In this document: positions 34,781 through 44,994 of the stretch, piece after piece
How positions within the stretch are numbered: position 1 is the stretch's first letter
How the letters are laid out: each line of letters opens with the position of its first letter
NCBI RefSeq assembly: GCF_009905375.1
Contig: NC_133648.1
Span: 21,941,884 to 22,005,883, forward strand
Reading direction: 5' to 3'
DNA: 64,000 nt
From: Apium graveolens
Taxonomy: Eukaryota > Streptophyta > Magnoliopsida > Apiales > Apiaceae
The notes under the pieces: generated by a model
What the model was told of the DNA's origin: nothing
The model's database searches: none
Seen by the model: the letters and a program-made list of their open reading frames with translations, nothing else
Translations under genes and position numbers: made by a program

Positions 34781-35047
34781 GGCTATTATAATAGAAACCA
34801 ATTTAGAATAGAAATTAGAAACCAAATAATTTATTTTAAATTACTTCGAAATATAACACAAGTGATATGCAATCGATCATTGAGAGATGGAGAAAAATAT
34901 AGTGAAATCGTATTTAAAAAAAGTTACTGTTTCACGGGAAAATTAGTTGGGTGTGCTGCTTTTAGGGGGCATTAGATTAGATTAATCTAATGGCTTAGAT
35001 AGTTTCTAGTTTCTATTCTAATTTTGGTTTCTATTTGATCATTTGCC
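34781..35047. mobile_element. MITE-like element with long terminal inverted repeats
   Basis: Left end ggctattataatagaaacca... and right end (reverse complement) ggcaaatgatcaaatagaaa... share atagaaacca-tttagaatagaaa-tagaaac over roughly 45 bases. The 267 bp unit has no coding capacity and is flanked on both sides by (ta)n, so the target duplication cannot be measured; a TA-rich duplication is possible. The superfamily is not assignable by eye. Confidence 0.65.
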
Positions 35048-35062
35048 TATATATATGTATAA

Positions 35063-35375
35063 GGAGATGGTCAAATAGAAACAACCTTATTTTAAAAACT
35101 AGAAACCAATCATAACCACTAATTTTATAATTTGAATTGAATCTCCACCACACAAATTTTTATCAAACCCCTTCTCTCTCCTCACTTCAATTCCAACCCT
35201 AAATCCCTCTGTACATCTATACGTAAATACTTTTATAGCTGTTTTTAATTTAATATTTTCCCTTAATCGACAATTTTTTTTTAAAACCTGACTTCACTAT
35301 ATTTTTCTCCATCTCCCAACGATCAATTTGCATACCATACTTTCTATATTCCGATGATAAATCACTATTTAGGTG
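35063..35375. mobile_element. Second, related MITE-like element, truncated
   Basis: It starts ggagatggtcaaatagaaac, resembling the right end of the neighbouring element, and near 35295-35345 contains ttcactatatttttctccat, matching the reverse complement of 34880-34930. The far terminus is missing where Copia-4 begins. The interior (35130-35230) is longer and unlike the neighbour. Confidence 0.5.
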
Positions 35376-35379
35376 ATGG

Positions 35380-36269
35380 TTTTGATTCATCAAAGCTATG
35401 TTCATTGATTCTCCCACCAATAGAGAATTTAAATTAAATACTCTATAAGCTTTGCTATTTGTTGAATATCCAAGGAATATAGCTTTATTTGATTTTGGAT
35501 CAAATTTTGTAAGGTAATCTTTGGAGTTTAATATATAGCATTTAATTCCAAATACTCTAAACTAAATAACTTTAGGAGTTTTACCATAATAAAGCTCATA
35601 TGGAGTCTTTTGTATTATAGGTCTTAATAAGACCCTATTTAGTATATGGCATGCAGTAGACATTGCCTCGACCCAAAAATGTTTAGGACGACGATATTTA
35701 TTTATCATTATATTTGCCATTTCTTGTAATATTCTATTCTTCCTTTCAATTACTCCGTTAGATTGAGGAGTATAAGGAGCAGAAAAGTTATGAGTGATAC
35801 CATTAGTTTCACAAAAACTTGTAAAGCTTGAATTTTCAAATTCTTTACCATGATCAGTTCTTATATAGACTATGGTATTATTTTGTTGGTTTTGAATTCT
35901 TTTGCATAGAGAAGAAAAAGATTCAAAAGCATCACTTTTGGTTTTGAGGAATTCTATCCACGTAAATCGTGAATAGTCATCAACAACTACCAAAGTATAT
36001 GAACATCCTCCGAGACTTTGTACTGGGACTGGACCGATAAGATCCATGTATAAAAGCTCAAGAGGTCGTGAGGTAGATACCATAAATTTTGATTTGTGAG
36101 AGGCTCGTATTTGTTTGCCAATTTCACAAGCTTCACATATGTGATCCTTTTTATAATTTAATTTTGGTATTCCTCGTACATGTTCTTTAGTTGATATATT
36201 TTTAATCAACTTCATATTTGCGTGTCCTAATCTTTGATGCCACAACCAAGGGTCATCTATATTAGTGAG
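35380..36269 (-). pseudogene. Copia-4 fragment: GAG-pre-integrase and integrase
   Basis: A 235-codon open stretch begins at the CACTA boundary: WLWHQRLGHANMKLIKNIST, HICEACEIGKQ (HHCC finger), then the catalytic triad LLYMDLIGPV, IRTDHGKEFENSS and GVIERKNRILQEMANIM. Asn of the usual TDNG is His here. After a stop at 35562 the frame continues YYGKTPKVI to FGIKCYILNSKDY and FLGYSTNSKAYRVFN. Neither RT nor LTR is present. The fragment is cut on one side by the CACTA element. The family differs from Copia-1. Confidence 0.88.
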
Positions 36270-36810
36270 CACTACTAGAAAAACATCAATAGACGTCGGC
36301 TAAAAATCGATGTCTATGAATGCAAAAATCTGATGTCTTCGTGGGTGATGTTAAAGACCCCCTATTTAACATCGGTTTTAAACTGATGTTAAATACAAAC
36401 TATAACATCAGTTCTTTGTTTAAAACCGATTTCTATATCTTGATATTAAATTTCTCATGCATATCTAATCTTCATATATCATCAGAATATGATAATTTTA
36501 TCAATTTAAATATATGTGAGCAAAGCAAAATCTTTCAATTTAACCAATAAACTGATGTTACTAGTACCAGTAACAACAGTTTTCATCAAAAACCGATGTT
36601 AACAATACCTTTGACATCGAATCTTAATTGGTAACCGATGTCTATTTGTAATAAACTGATGTCTATAATGTTTAATAACATCAGTTTTTTGTTTTAAGAT
36701 TTTTTTGATGTAGTATTTAATATCGGTTTTTACTGATGTTAATGGTCCACTAGAACTGATGTATTAAGCTTTGACAGACATCATTTTTAATTTTAATGAT
36801 GTTTGTACCT
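36270..36810. repeat. CACTA terminal and subterminal repeats
   Basis: At least a dozen copies, in both orientations, of a motif around aaccgatgtta / aacatcggttt, often degraded to actgatgt or catcagtt. Such arrays are binding sites for the TNPA-like protein in En/Spm elements and are diagnostic of CACTA ends. Confidence 0.8.
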
Positions 36811-37133
36811 GTTTTATTAATGCACATTTTAAAAATATAGATTCCAAAAATCAATGAACTACCAAAACCAATTGCTGCATAATACCAGTTATCTATAAAT
36901 CTAACAATCAATATTCAAACATCCGGTATAACAGATTCATCTAATCCAAATATCAAGTACTACACATATCCATTCATATATTCTACTACCGTCTATACAA
37001 AGAATTTGACTTGGTACAGACAATAGCATGTAAAATATCATCTGAGGAATGCCCTTATTCTTCTGCATCTTCCCACTTCTTAGTAAAGTTCCTATAGCCT
37101 CTGGTCCCGTATGATGATAATAAGCATATGTAC

Positions 37134-37243
37134 CTTTGAGCATTTTTTTGAATAAATGACTTCCTGTAGTGCAAGATGATTCTATTGTATCGATATCAGA
37201 CCTCATCCTCTATAGTAGAATCCTGTTGTCCCATTCTATCTAT
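37134..37243 (-). pseudogene. Captured TRS120-like exon (downstream exon)
   Basis: Minus-strand translation gives DRMGQQDSTIEDEV, a stop (TGA, likely from CGA), then YRYNRIILHYRKSFIQKNAQ. This continues the protein of the exon at 37760-37941 and matches plant TRS120, a subunit of the TRAPPII vesicle-trafficking complex, as I recall its sequence. It is bounded by a CAG acceptor and a G|GTACAT donor. The stop makes it non-functional. Confidence 0.7.
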
Positions 37244-37759
37244 CTGCGAGTGATACACGCAAGGTAAATGCATGAACTTGTGATTTATTAATGATCTGAA
37301 AGTTCAAGTGACTTCCAAATATTGTAATGTAACGTATCACACATCATAAACATTTAAATTCATATCCAAATATAATGGATGTACTTTGTAAATATCCTCA
37401 ATTACCGACTGGAATATAGTAAAAACATCATATGGCAACTTCAAAACAAGTACTTTGTATAAGATGTATCTTTAGCACTTCCAAGATACACACAGAAAAC
37501 AAATGTTGATAGCCCCCCTATATACCATGAACGATTCAAATAAGCATATAGATGCAAGAATGCATTTAGGAACATGCACGCATCCACGGATAACATAGAA
37601 ATATAGCTAATAATCCTGCACAGGTTCTCAGTCTTGCCTAATGTGCATCACCACACAAAATTTAAATGTATACAAAAAATATAACATCATAGAATAAGAT
37701 GATCCATATCCAATCCTATTTACAGATTGAAATCTTGATTTTATATAGAGGATGCTTAC
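37244..37759 (-). other. Retained intron between the two TRS120-like exons
   Basis: Starts GTAAGC and ends CGCAG on the minus strand. Its presence shows that the piece came from genomic DNA and was not copied from mRNA. Confidence 0.6.
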
Positions 37760-37941
37760 CAACAATGCACAAACACTACCCTCTAGGGCGCCCGCATACC
37801 AAAAATAATCCCAGTCAACCTGGAAAGTTCCAAGGAAGTAGAATAATGGGCATTGACATCAACAGGTGATCCTGACAACAGACAATAATCTCCTATTGTT
37901 TTATGTGCACGACCAAGTCTCCGTTTCTTTGCCTTGATAAC
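37760..37941 (-). pseudogene. Captured TRS120-like exon (upstream exon)
   Basis: Minus-strand translation gives VIKAKKRRLGRAHKTIGDYC, LLSGSPVDVNAHYSTSLEL and, after a one-base deletion, DYFWYAGALEGSVCALL. The string is very similar to plant TRS120 (TRAPPII-specific subunit). The exon is bounded by an AATGCAG acceptor and a GTAAGC donor. The frameshift near 37805 makes it a pseudogene. No other part of the gene was found. The identification rests on memory of the family, not a search. Confidence 0.75.
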
Positions 37942-38149
37942 CTGCATTATGACCATGTGAGACATTTCTAACAAAAACATGTAATATATGGGAAGTCACT
38001 GCTTGAGATTTATGAGAAGTGATAAAACAGACAAATAAAAAATTAAAGCTTCAGGAGACCTAAAATATAAACCTCCTCTCAACCGAGACTGGCTTGATAA
38101 ATATACAACAGTATACCAAATATCTTACAGCTATAAAGTTACCTATTAT

Positions 38150-38730
38150 TCGGTGGTTTCAGGCACTGAGAGAGTGTGTACAAAATCTGTGTCCAATATT
38201 CTTCAGCATCCTGTAGATTATCAATATGTATAGGAAAATAATGAAGTAAAAAGAATACAAGAACGTATGTCCCTCAGAGAGCGTAATATGCACCTGGCAT
38301 AGAAATAATCGTGGTTCGTCTACCCCTGCAATAACAAGCAGGAGGAGCACTAAATATGTCATCAGCCAGATAATAAGACAACATTGGAAAAACAAGTAGA
38401 TTATCATGCAAATATCAGGTAGTTAAAGAAAAAAGTCTTATTAAATGTGACAAATGCCTCTTTAGAAGTTAGAACTAGCAGGGAGGCCATGAATGATCAA
38501 ACACCTAAAATTTACCACAAAACAGAAAACAAAAGGTAACTTCACAAGAATGAACATTCTATCCCTCTACTATCGAACTGGCATGGAAACAATCAATTAC
38601 GATAACAAGCAGGAGGAGCACCAATCTAGAGAGTTTATGTTACAATTTAGATTACTAAATACATCATCAGCAAAAGCAGAAGACAAGTAAAACAACCATG
38701 TAGAACATCATGCAAATCTCGGGTATTTAA
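38150..38730. other. Intron-like DNA with a diverged ~140 bp tandem duplication
   Basis: 38290-38420 and 38575-38730 share ataacaagcaggaggagcac, aaata(t/c)(g/a)tcatcagc and aacatcatgcaaat-like blocks. A 68-base exon-like segment on the minus strand near 38148-38215 reads DAEEYWTQILYTLSQCLK between an acceptor and a GTAAC donor; I do not recognise it. Confidence 0.35.
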
Positions 38731-38883
38731 AAAGAAAAGAAGGCAACATATATGCTTTTGAAGCTGAGAACCTGTCATCATGACTCTGATACAAAACTTG
38801 ATAATCAGGCTCACGGCTGGAATGGTATAAGAACACCTCTGGAATAGTCTAAAACATATATGCCCATTGAAACCAATATCTAG

Positions 38884-39050
38884 CTATGAGATGACAGGGA
38901 TTTCCGGAGTGCTCTCTGCAGGAGGACTTTTTGGCAAATATGGTTGTGACACAATGTGATCTAGAGCTTTAACCACTTCGGACACACGAGAGCGGGTGGA
39001 AGGTTGCTCCTGGACACAAATTAGAGTAGTTGCAATAAGAAAAGAGCTTA
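38884..39050 (-). pseudogene. Captured 3' exon of a receptor-like cytoplasmic kinase
   Basis: The minus strand reads LIATTLICVQEQPSTRSRVS then EVVKALDHIVSQPYLPKSPP and ends EIPVIS before TAG. The pattern CVQEQPSxRxxxxEVVxAL is kinase subdomain XI, with its invariant Arg, of RLCK-VII/PBL-type proteins. Only the last exon is visible; an acceptor may lie near 39045. No ATP-binding or catalytic part is present. Assignment to PBL kinases is moderate. Confidence 0.5.
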
Positions 39051-39244
39051 GCTGTTATATATATGTACTCTAGTAAGTTCAAGAATCCATGTTCCCTCGA
39101 CCAACAAAACAAGAACAGAGCACCTTACGTATTTATTACTTCTATACTTAATAGTATCTCCAACTAAGCTCACATCTATAATTCAAAAACTAGTAAACAA
39201 AAAACATAGATACATCTCCAATTATAAACATAAAAACCAATGCA

Positions 39245-40167
39245 AACCATCCTTCAGAGCGCGAGGGCGTTCGCCCCCATACATACGAGGTTTGGCTCCT
39301 ATCCCTGAGGATCAGGAATTTTCTAGTCCTTACACTGAAAGAGACTCCGAATCTTCGGATGATGAAGTAGCCCCAAGAAGGAGACGTGCTGGCAAAGAGC
39401 CGATGGCTGATGGTAGCCAACGCCCTCAAAGCACCAAAGGGATGAATCCCCAAGAAGTGCAGGAAAGAATCAGAGCTCACGAGGCTGAGATTCAAAGGCT
39501 GAGGCGCGACCTGGAGGCGCACCAAATCACCAGACCCCCAGTACCTCCTAGGGGGAGAAATCCTCCTCCCATCATAGACCTGGATGGTCCAGTACAGAGA
39601 AGGGCTGTTGTCCCAAAGGCTGATTCAAGCAATCTTCTTCCCCTTGGAGATCCTGATGATCCTACTCCACCCTTCACTGAAGATATAATGAATGCCCATA
39701 TCTCAAGGAAGTTCAAGATGCCAACTATAAAAGCTTATGATGGCACGGGAGATCCCGTTAATCATGTTAGAACATTCTCTAATGCACTGCTGTTGCAGCC
39801 CGTGAATGATGCTATTAAGTGTCGGGCCTTTCCTCAAACCCTGTCAGATATGGCTCAAAGGTGGTATAGTCGTCTTCCCCCGAACTCTATTGGGTCGTTC
39901 AGAGAATTAAGTCAGGTTTTTATTAAGCAATTCATTAGCGGGAGAGTACATGAGAAAAGTTCAGCATCTCCTATGAGCATTGTGCAGGGAACAAAGGAAT
40001 CCTTAAGAGACTACCTGAATCGTTTCACAAAGGAGGCTTTAAAAGTCCCAGGCCTTGATGATAAGGTAGCCATGATAGCGCTGCAACAAGGAACTAGGGA
40101 TGAGTTTTTCAAGATGTCCTTAGCCCAACGCCCCCTGAAACCATGTTGCGGCTCCAGGATAGGGTAG
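39245..40167 (+). pseudogene. Gypsy-3 gag, N-terminal part
   Basis: The frame is open from the junction; no ATG start is seen and the initiator region is probably lost. An acidic/Arg-rich N-terminal region is followed by a helix (IRAHEAEIQRLRRDLEAHQ) and the capsid domain: FKMPTIKAYDGTGDPVNHV, RTFSNALLLQPV, DMAQRWYSRLPPNSIGSF, VPGLDDKVAMIALQQG. A frameshift near 40140 shifts to the frame used by the rest of the polyprotein. Confidence 0.85.
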
Positions 40168-41600
40168 GGAAATACATCAAGGTGGAAGAAAGCATGAGGA
40201 GGACCGTAGTGAGTAATGAGCCCACTGGAGGCAAGAAGCGGAAAACTGATCTGGAGTATATCGCTAAGGAAAAGTATCCTAGAACTGAGCAAAACCCTGA
40301 TTCAACCCCCAAGAAGGGAGGACCTGGGTAAAAGTTCAGTGAACATGCTAAGATGAATGCTCCTAGAAGCCATATCTTGATGGAAATCGAGAAAGATCAA
40401 GATATTCGTTGGCCTAAGCCCTTGAAGGCTGATCCTGCCAAGCTAGATAAGAGCAAGTATTGCAGATTTCACAAAGATGTCGGTCATGACACCGATGAGT
40501 GTAGACAATTGAAAGATGAAATTGAGTTCCTCATTCGAAAAGGAAGATTGAATAAATACACTGAAGATGGAGGGGAAAGGAATAACAATGGAAGAAAGAA
40601 CTTTGAAGATCGTAGGAGGGACCAAGATGATCAGGGGCAGAATCCCCAGCCTAGGGGACCTGTGATAAATACAATCTTCGGAGGACCACGACCCCGAGGG
40701 CCTGTGATAAACACAATCTTTGGAGGACCAACTGCTGCTGGGTTATCCAAGAACTCCAGGAAAACGTATACCCGAGAAGTTATGCATATTGTTGGGGAAG
40801 CCCCGAAGAGGGCCAAGACAGGAGTAACAATGTCTTTTGATGATTCTGATCTGGAGGGTATGAAATTTCCCCATGACGGCCCGTTGGTTATAACCCCGAT
40901 AATAGGGAACAACCCAGTGAGAAGGGTCCTTATGGATAATGGTGCTTCAGTGGATATCTTGCTCCATGACACCTTTTTGAGAATGGGATATAATGACTCC
41001 CAATTGACCCCAACCGACATGCCAATATATGGGTTTACGGGAGTGGAGTGCCCCGTAGAGGGGATAATCAAGTTGCCAACAACCATAGGGCAGGAACCAA
41101 GGCAAGTAACTCAGATGTTGGATTTTGTGGTGGTGAAGGTTAGTTCGACTTATAACGCTATAATGGGAAGAACAGGGATACACGCCTTTAAAGCAGTCCC
41201 TTCTTCCTACCATTCAGTTATGAAGTTTCCAACCCGGGATGGGATCGGAGAAGAGAGAGGAGACCAAAAAATGGCTAGAAGCTGTTATGTTGCCTCTTTG
41301 AGGGAAGATGGAGTTGGGGGGCAGGTTCTTCCTATTGAAGATCTGGATATCCGAGAGAATGATGAGAAAAGAGGAAAGCCAGTAGAAGACGTGGTTTCAA
41401 TTCCTTTAGCCCCCGAAGATCCTGAGAAATTGACTTTTATTGGAGCAACGCTCGAGGAGACCCTTAGAGGGAAGTTGGTGAAGTTTTTACAAGAAAATAG
41501 TGACGTATTTGTATGGTCAGTAGCTGATATGCCAGGCATAGACCCGAAACTGATTACTCATAAGCTGAATGTGGACCCAAATCGGAAGACAGTGAAATAA
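40143..41600 (+). pseudogene. Gypsy-3 gag C-terminus and protease
   Basis: Continues gag in a new frame with a stop at 40329. A zinc-knuckle-like CRFHKDVGHDTDEC lies at about 40460. An 18-residue tandem duplication (RGPVINTIFGGP twice) lies at 40660-40730. The aspartic protease follows: RRVLMDNGASVDILLHDTFL (D-N-G active site) with DFVVVKVSSTYNAIMGRTGI as the flap and C-terminal part. It would release mature Gag and Pol. The frame stops at 41598 where RT begins (VK*KKRSFAPER). Confidence 0.85.
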
Positions 41601-42480
41601 AAGAAAAGAAGTTTTGCTCCAGAAAGGAAAGAAGCTATAAAATAGGAAGTGGAGAAGCTCTTGGAGGCTGGTTTCGTTGAGGAGATTCAATTTCCAGAGT
41701 GGTTAGCAAACCCGGTAATGGTGAAGTAGGCCAATGGGAAATGGAGGATGTGTGTGGACTTTACTGATCTAAATGATGCCTGTCCTAAGGACTGTTTCCC
41801 GTTACCAAGGATCGATACTTTGATAGATGCCACTGCTGGGCATGAAATGCTGAGCTTCATGGATGGATTCAGTGGATATAATTAAATTAAGATGCACAAG
41901 GATGACATTCCAAAGGTATCATTCATCACTGACTTTGGTGTTTATTGTTATCTAGTTATGGCATTTGGTCTTAAGAATGCAGGAGCCACCTATCAAAGGT
42001 TGGTAAATAAAATTTTTAAGAATCTTATTGGCAAGACTATGGAAGTTTACGTCGATGACATGTTAGTCAACAGTCTGGTAAAGACAGACCATATAACCCA
42101 TTTGAGGGAAGCTTTTGAGGTCCTGAGGTACCACAAGATGATGTTAAATCCTACAAAGTGTACTTTCGGAGTAGGGTCTGGAAATTTTTTGGGATTGATG
42201 GTCTCCAAGAGAGGGATCCAGGCTAACCCCGATAAAATAAAGGCAATCCTGGACATAGAACCACCAAAAACTATCAAGGATATTCAGAAGCTCACAAGAA
42301 GGGTTGCTGCGCTGGGACGATTCATCTCCAAGTCAGGAGACAAGTGCCTATCATTCTTCAAGTCACTAAAAAACATTAAGGACTTTGTATGGAGTGAGGA
42401 AAACCAGAAGGCTTTCGAAGAATTAAAGAAATATATGGCCCAGGCCCCGTTGTTGGCCAAGCCAGCTTTGAATGAAGTTT
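41601..42480 (+). pseudogene. Gypsy-3 reverse transcriptase
   Basis: Same frame as the protease, interrupted by stops near 41643, 41727 and 41883. Motifs in order: SFAPERKEAIK, EKLLEAGFVEEIQFPEWLAN, NGKWRMCVDFTDLNDACPKD, HEMLSFMDGFSGYN, FGLKNAGATYQRLVNKIF and the catalytic YVDDMLV. FTDLNxACPKD is typical of Tat and Athila type RTs. The rest of the thumb domain is intact to SKRGIQANPDKIKAIL. Confidence 0.88.
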
Positions 42481-42850
42481 TGTTCTTGTACTTAGCTGTT
42501 TCAGAGAGTGCCTTGAGCGCTGTATTGGTTAAAGAGGGACTGAAAATCCAGAAACCCGTATATTATGTCAGTAAAATTCTGCATGGTGCTGAGTTGAATT
42601 ATTCAACTATTGAGAAATTTGCTCTAGCCTTGGTGATGGCTTCAAGAAAGTTACGTCCTTACTTTCAGGCTCATCAAATTGAGGTGCTAACAAACCAGCC
42701 CCTGAGAAATATCATTCATAGTCCCAGGGCTAGTGGGAGATTGATCAAGTGGGCAATAGAGCTGGGAGAGTTCGACATTAAGTACAAGCCGTGGACGGCA
42801 ATAAAAGCCCAGGCATTAGGTGACTTCGTGGTGGAATGTACCATAGGCAA
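42340..42850 (+). pseudogene. Gypsy-3 first RNase H (Ty3 type)
   Basis: After FISKSGDKCLSFFKSLKNIK the frame has FLYLAVSESALSAVLV, KPVYYVSKILHGAELNYSTI and YKPWTAIKAQALGDFVVECT. In Tat elements this domain is often degenerate while a second RNase H takes over. The first catalytic Asp is replaced (YLAVSE), consistent with that. No stop occurs in this part. Confidence 0.8.
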
Positions 42851-42934
42851 CCAAGAAGTCGGGGGGCAGAAAGATACCATACCCCAAGACAAGGAAGTTG
42901 ATAATGGGGACAAAGAGAAGGATGATAAGGAGAA

Positions 42935-43340
42935 AGAATATTGGGTTCTCTATTTTGATGGAGCATCAAAAACAAACTCAAGTGGAGCAGGATTGGTTTT
43001 ACAAAGCCCTGATGGGTTCTTGATTGAGTATGCCATAAAATTAGACTTCCCAACCACAAACAATGAGGTAGAATATGAAGCCCTGATAGCTGGCCTTGGC
43101 TTAGCAGGGACACTTAGAGTCAAGAACTTAAAAGTCTGTGGAGACTCGAAGTTGGTCATATCCCAGGTGAAGGGAGAGTTTGAGGCAAGGGATGAAACGA
43201 TGGCTAAGTATGTCCGCCTGGTAAGGGCCGTGATGACCCAATTTGATGAATGCCATGTTGAGCACATTCCAAGGGAGGAAAATGCCAAGGCAGATGTGTT
43301 GTCTAAATTTGCTTCATCTGAGATGGAAGAAAGTTCTTGA
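42935..43340 (+). pseudogene. Gypsy-3 second RNase H (archaeal-like)
   Basis: A complete second RNase H domain: WVLYFDGASKTNSSGAGLVL, NNEVEYEALIAGLGLAGTLR, VKNLKVCGDSKLVISQVKGE, HIPREENAKADVLSKFAS. The catalytic residues are visible as D of FDGAS, E of EYEAL, D of CGDSKL and D of KADVLS. Dual RNase H is known for Tat-lineage elements. The frame ends in a TGA at 43338 but resumes in the same frame before integrase. Confidence 0.85.
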
Positions 43341-44648
43341 AGTGTATACTATCGCTTTTTGAAAACACGGAGCATTGATGTTAAGCTTGTGGCTCCCATA
43401 GGCCTGGGGACATCATGGATCGATCCCATTAAGGCTCACATTCAAGCCGGTTGGTTACCAAATGATGCTACTGAGGCACGAAAATTGGCTGTTCGAGCAC
43501 TGAGATACTCTTTGATAGATGGAATTCTGTATAAAAGGCCTTTTGTAGTTTCCTACTTAAGATGTCTTAGGCCCGATGAGGCTCGCTTGGCCCTTGAAGA
43601 AGTACATGAAGGAATATATGGACAACACTTGGGGGGTAGGGCTTTGGCTCATAAGATAGCCCGTTTAGGCTTCTATTGGCCAGAAATGATGGTTGATACC
43701 AAAGAATATGTGAAATAATGTGACCGCTGTCAGAAGTACGCACCAGTTATTAGACAACCCCCCGAGATGCTGACCTCTATTAACTCCCCCATCCCCTTTG
43801 CAATGTGGGGAATGGATGTACTAGGGCCCTTCCCCATGGCCACGACAAAAAGGAAGTTTCTGATTGTAGCCATTGATTATTTTACCAAGTGGATTGAAGC
43901 CAAACCCTTGGCCAAGATCACAACTAAGCAGGTTACACAATTCTTGTGGGAAAGTATTATGTGCCGGTATGGAATTCCCCGCATCCTAGTCACTGACAAT
44001 GGAACACAGTTTAATAATGAGGAATTTAAGAAGTATTGTGAGGAAAATGAAATTGAGTTACGATTCACATCTGTGGCTCACCCGCAAGCCAATGGGCAAG
44101 CGGAAGTGGCAAATCGAATAATCCTGGATGGACTAAAGAAGAGGATCGAGAAGTCAAGGAATAACTGGGTGGATGAAATACTCCCCATACTATGGGCCTA
44201 TAGGACTACCTGTAGAGTCACGACTGGAGCAACTCCCTTCATGTTAGCATATGGTGCAGAAGCAGTTGTTCCTGTAGAGATATCACATTCCTCCCCCAGG
44301 ATTCAAGCTTTCAATATTGAGGAAAATGAAGAAGGGCAAAGGTTAGCCCTGGATCTAATTGATGAAATACGAGATGAGGCACATGCGAAGATAGTGGAAT
44401 ATCAGAAAAAAGCTTCATTCTACTACAACCTAAGGGTTAAAGAAAGGTTCTTCAAACAAGGTGACTTAGTCTTGAGGAAAGTGGAAGCTTCTGGTATAGG
44501 ATAGAAAGGAAAACTTGCCCCAAATCGGGAAGGGACGTACAAAGTCAAGAGCGTTCAGGGTAGATGAACCTACAAGCTGGAGACTATGGATGGTTTTGAA
44601 GTCCCGAGGACTTGGCATGCGTAAAACCTGAAGGTTTACTATGTGTAA
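43341..44648 (+). pseudogene. Gypsy-3 integrase
   Basis: The HHCC finger reads HEGIYGQHLGGRALAHKI ... CDRCQKYAP with a stop just before CDRC (43716). The core follows: MWGMDVLGPFPMATTKRKF, VTDNGTQFNNEEFKKYC, HPQANGQAEVANR (D, D, E all present), then the GPY-like C-terminal end (EGTYKVKSVQGR). Further stops at 44502, 44565 and 44622. The protein ends NLKVYYV without a chromodomain, as expected for Tat. No frameshift is needed from 40143 to here. Confidence 0.88.
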
Positions 44649-44994
44649 AACAGTTGAAGCACAATTCTTACTTGTCAAAATGACAAGTAGGTTCAAAAGC
44701 ACCTTGAAGCTTTGCTTGCTTAGGATTTTTTCTATATACAAGATATGTTTAGATTTTATCAGGGTTGAACCCATTTCATGTAAGGTATCAAGAGTACCAA
44801 GTTATAATATAAAGCCTTCGACTTAATTTTAGCCTATTAGATCGATGCATTATGAAAGATAAAACCAAGTTATAAACTTGAGTTTGAAAAATCGAAAGAA
44901 AATACGATGATACTTGGGCAAAATACGACTGAAAATAATAAAAGTCAATTACAAATTTCAATATTATTTAAGAAAGAAGAAATACATAAAAAAC
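44649..44994 (+). other. Spacer between Gypsy-3 integrase and the antisense ORF
   Basis: AT-rich. No coding frame or repeat recognised; the two convergent genes would both terminate here. Confidence 0.5.

Larger units (their letters stand above)
36270..39240 (+). mobile_element. CACTA (En/Spm-type) transposon, one terminus plus interior with captured gene pieces
   Basis: The terminus CACTACTAGAAAAAC at 36270 follows Copia-4 integrase sequence directly, so the element inserted there. Dense subterminal repeats follow to about 36810. The interior lacks a recognisable transposase but holds pieces of two plant genes. No second CACTA terminus was found before the Tat element starts near 39245, so the right end is lost or the gene pieces lie just outside; the end coordinate is therefore inferred. 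Confidence 0.6.
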
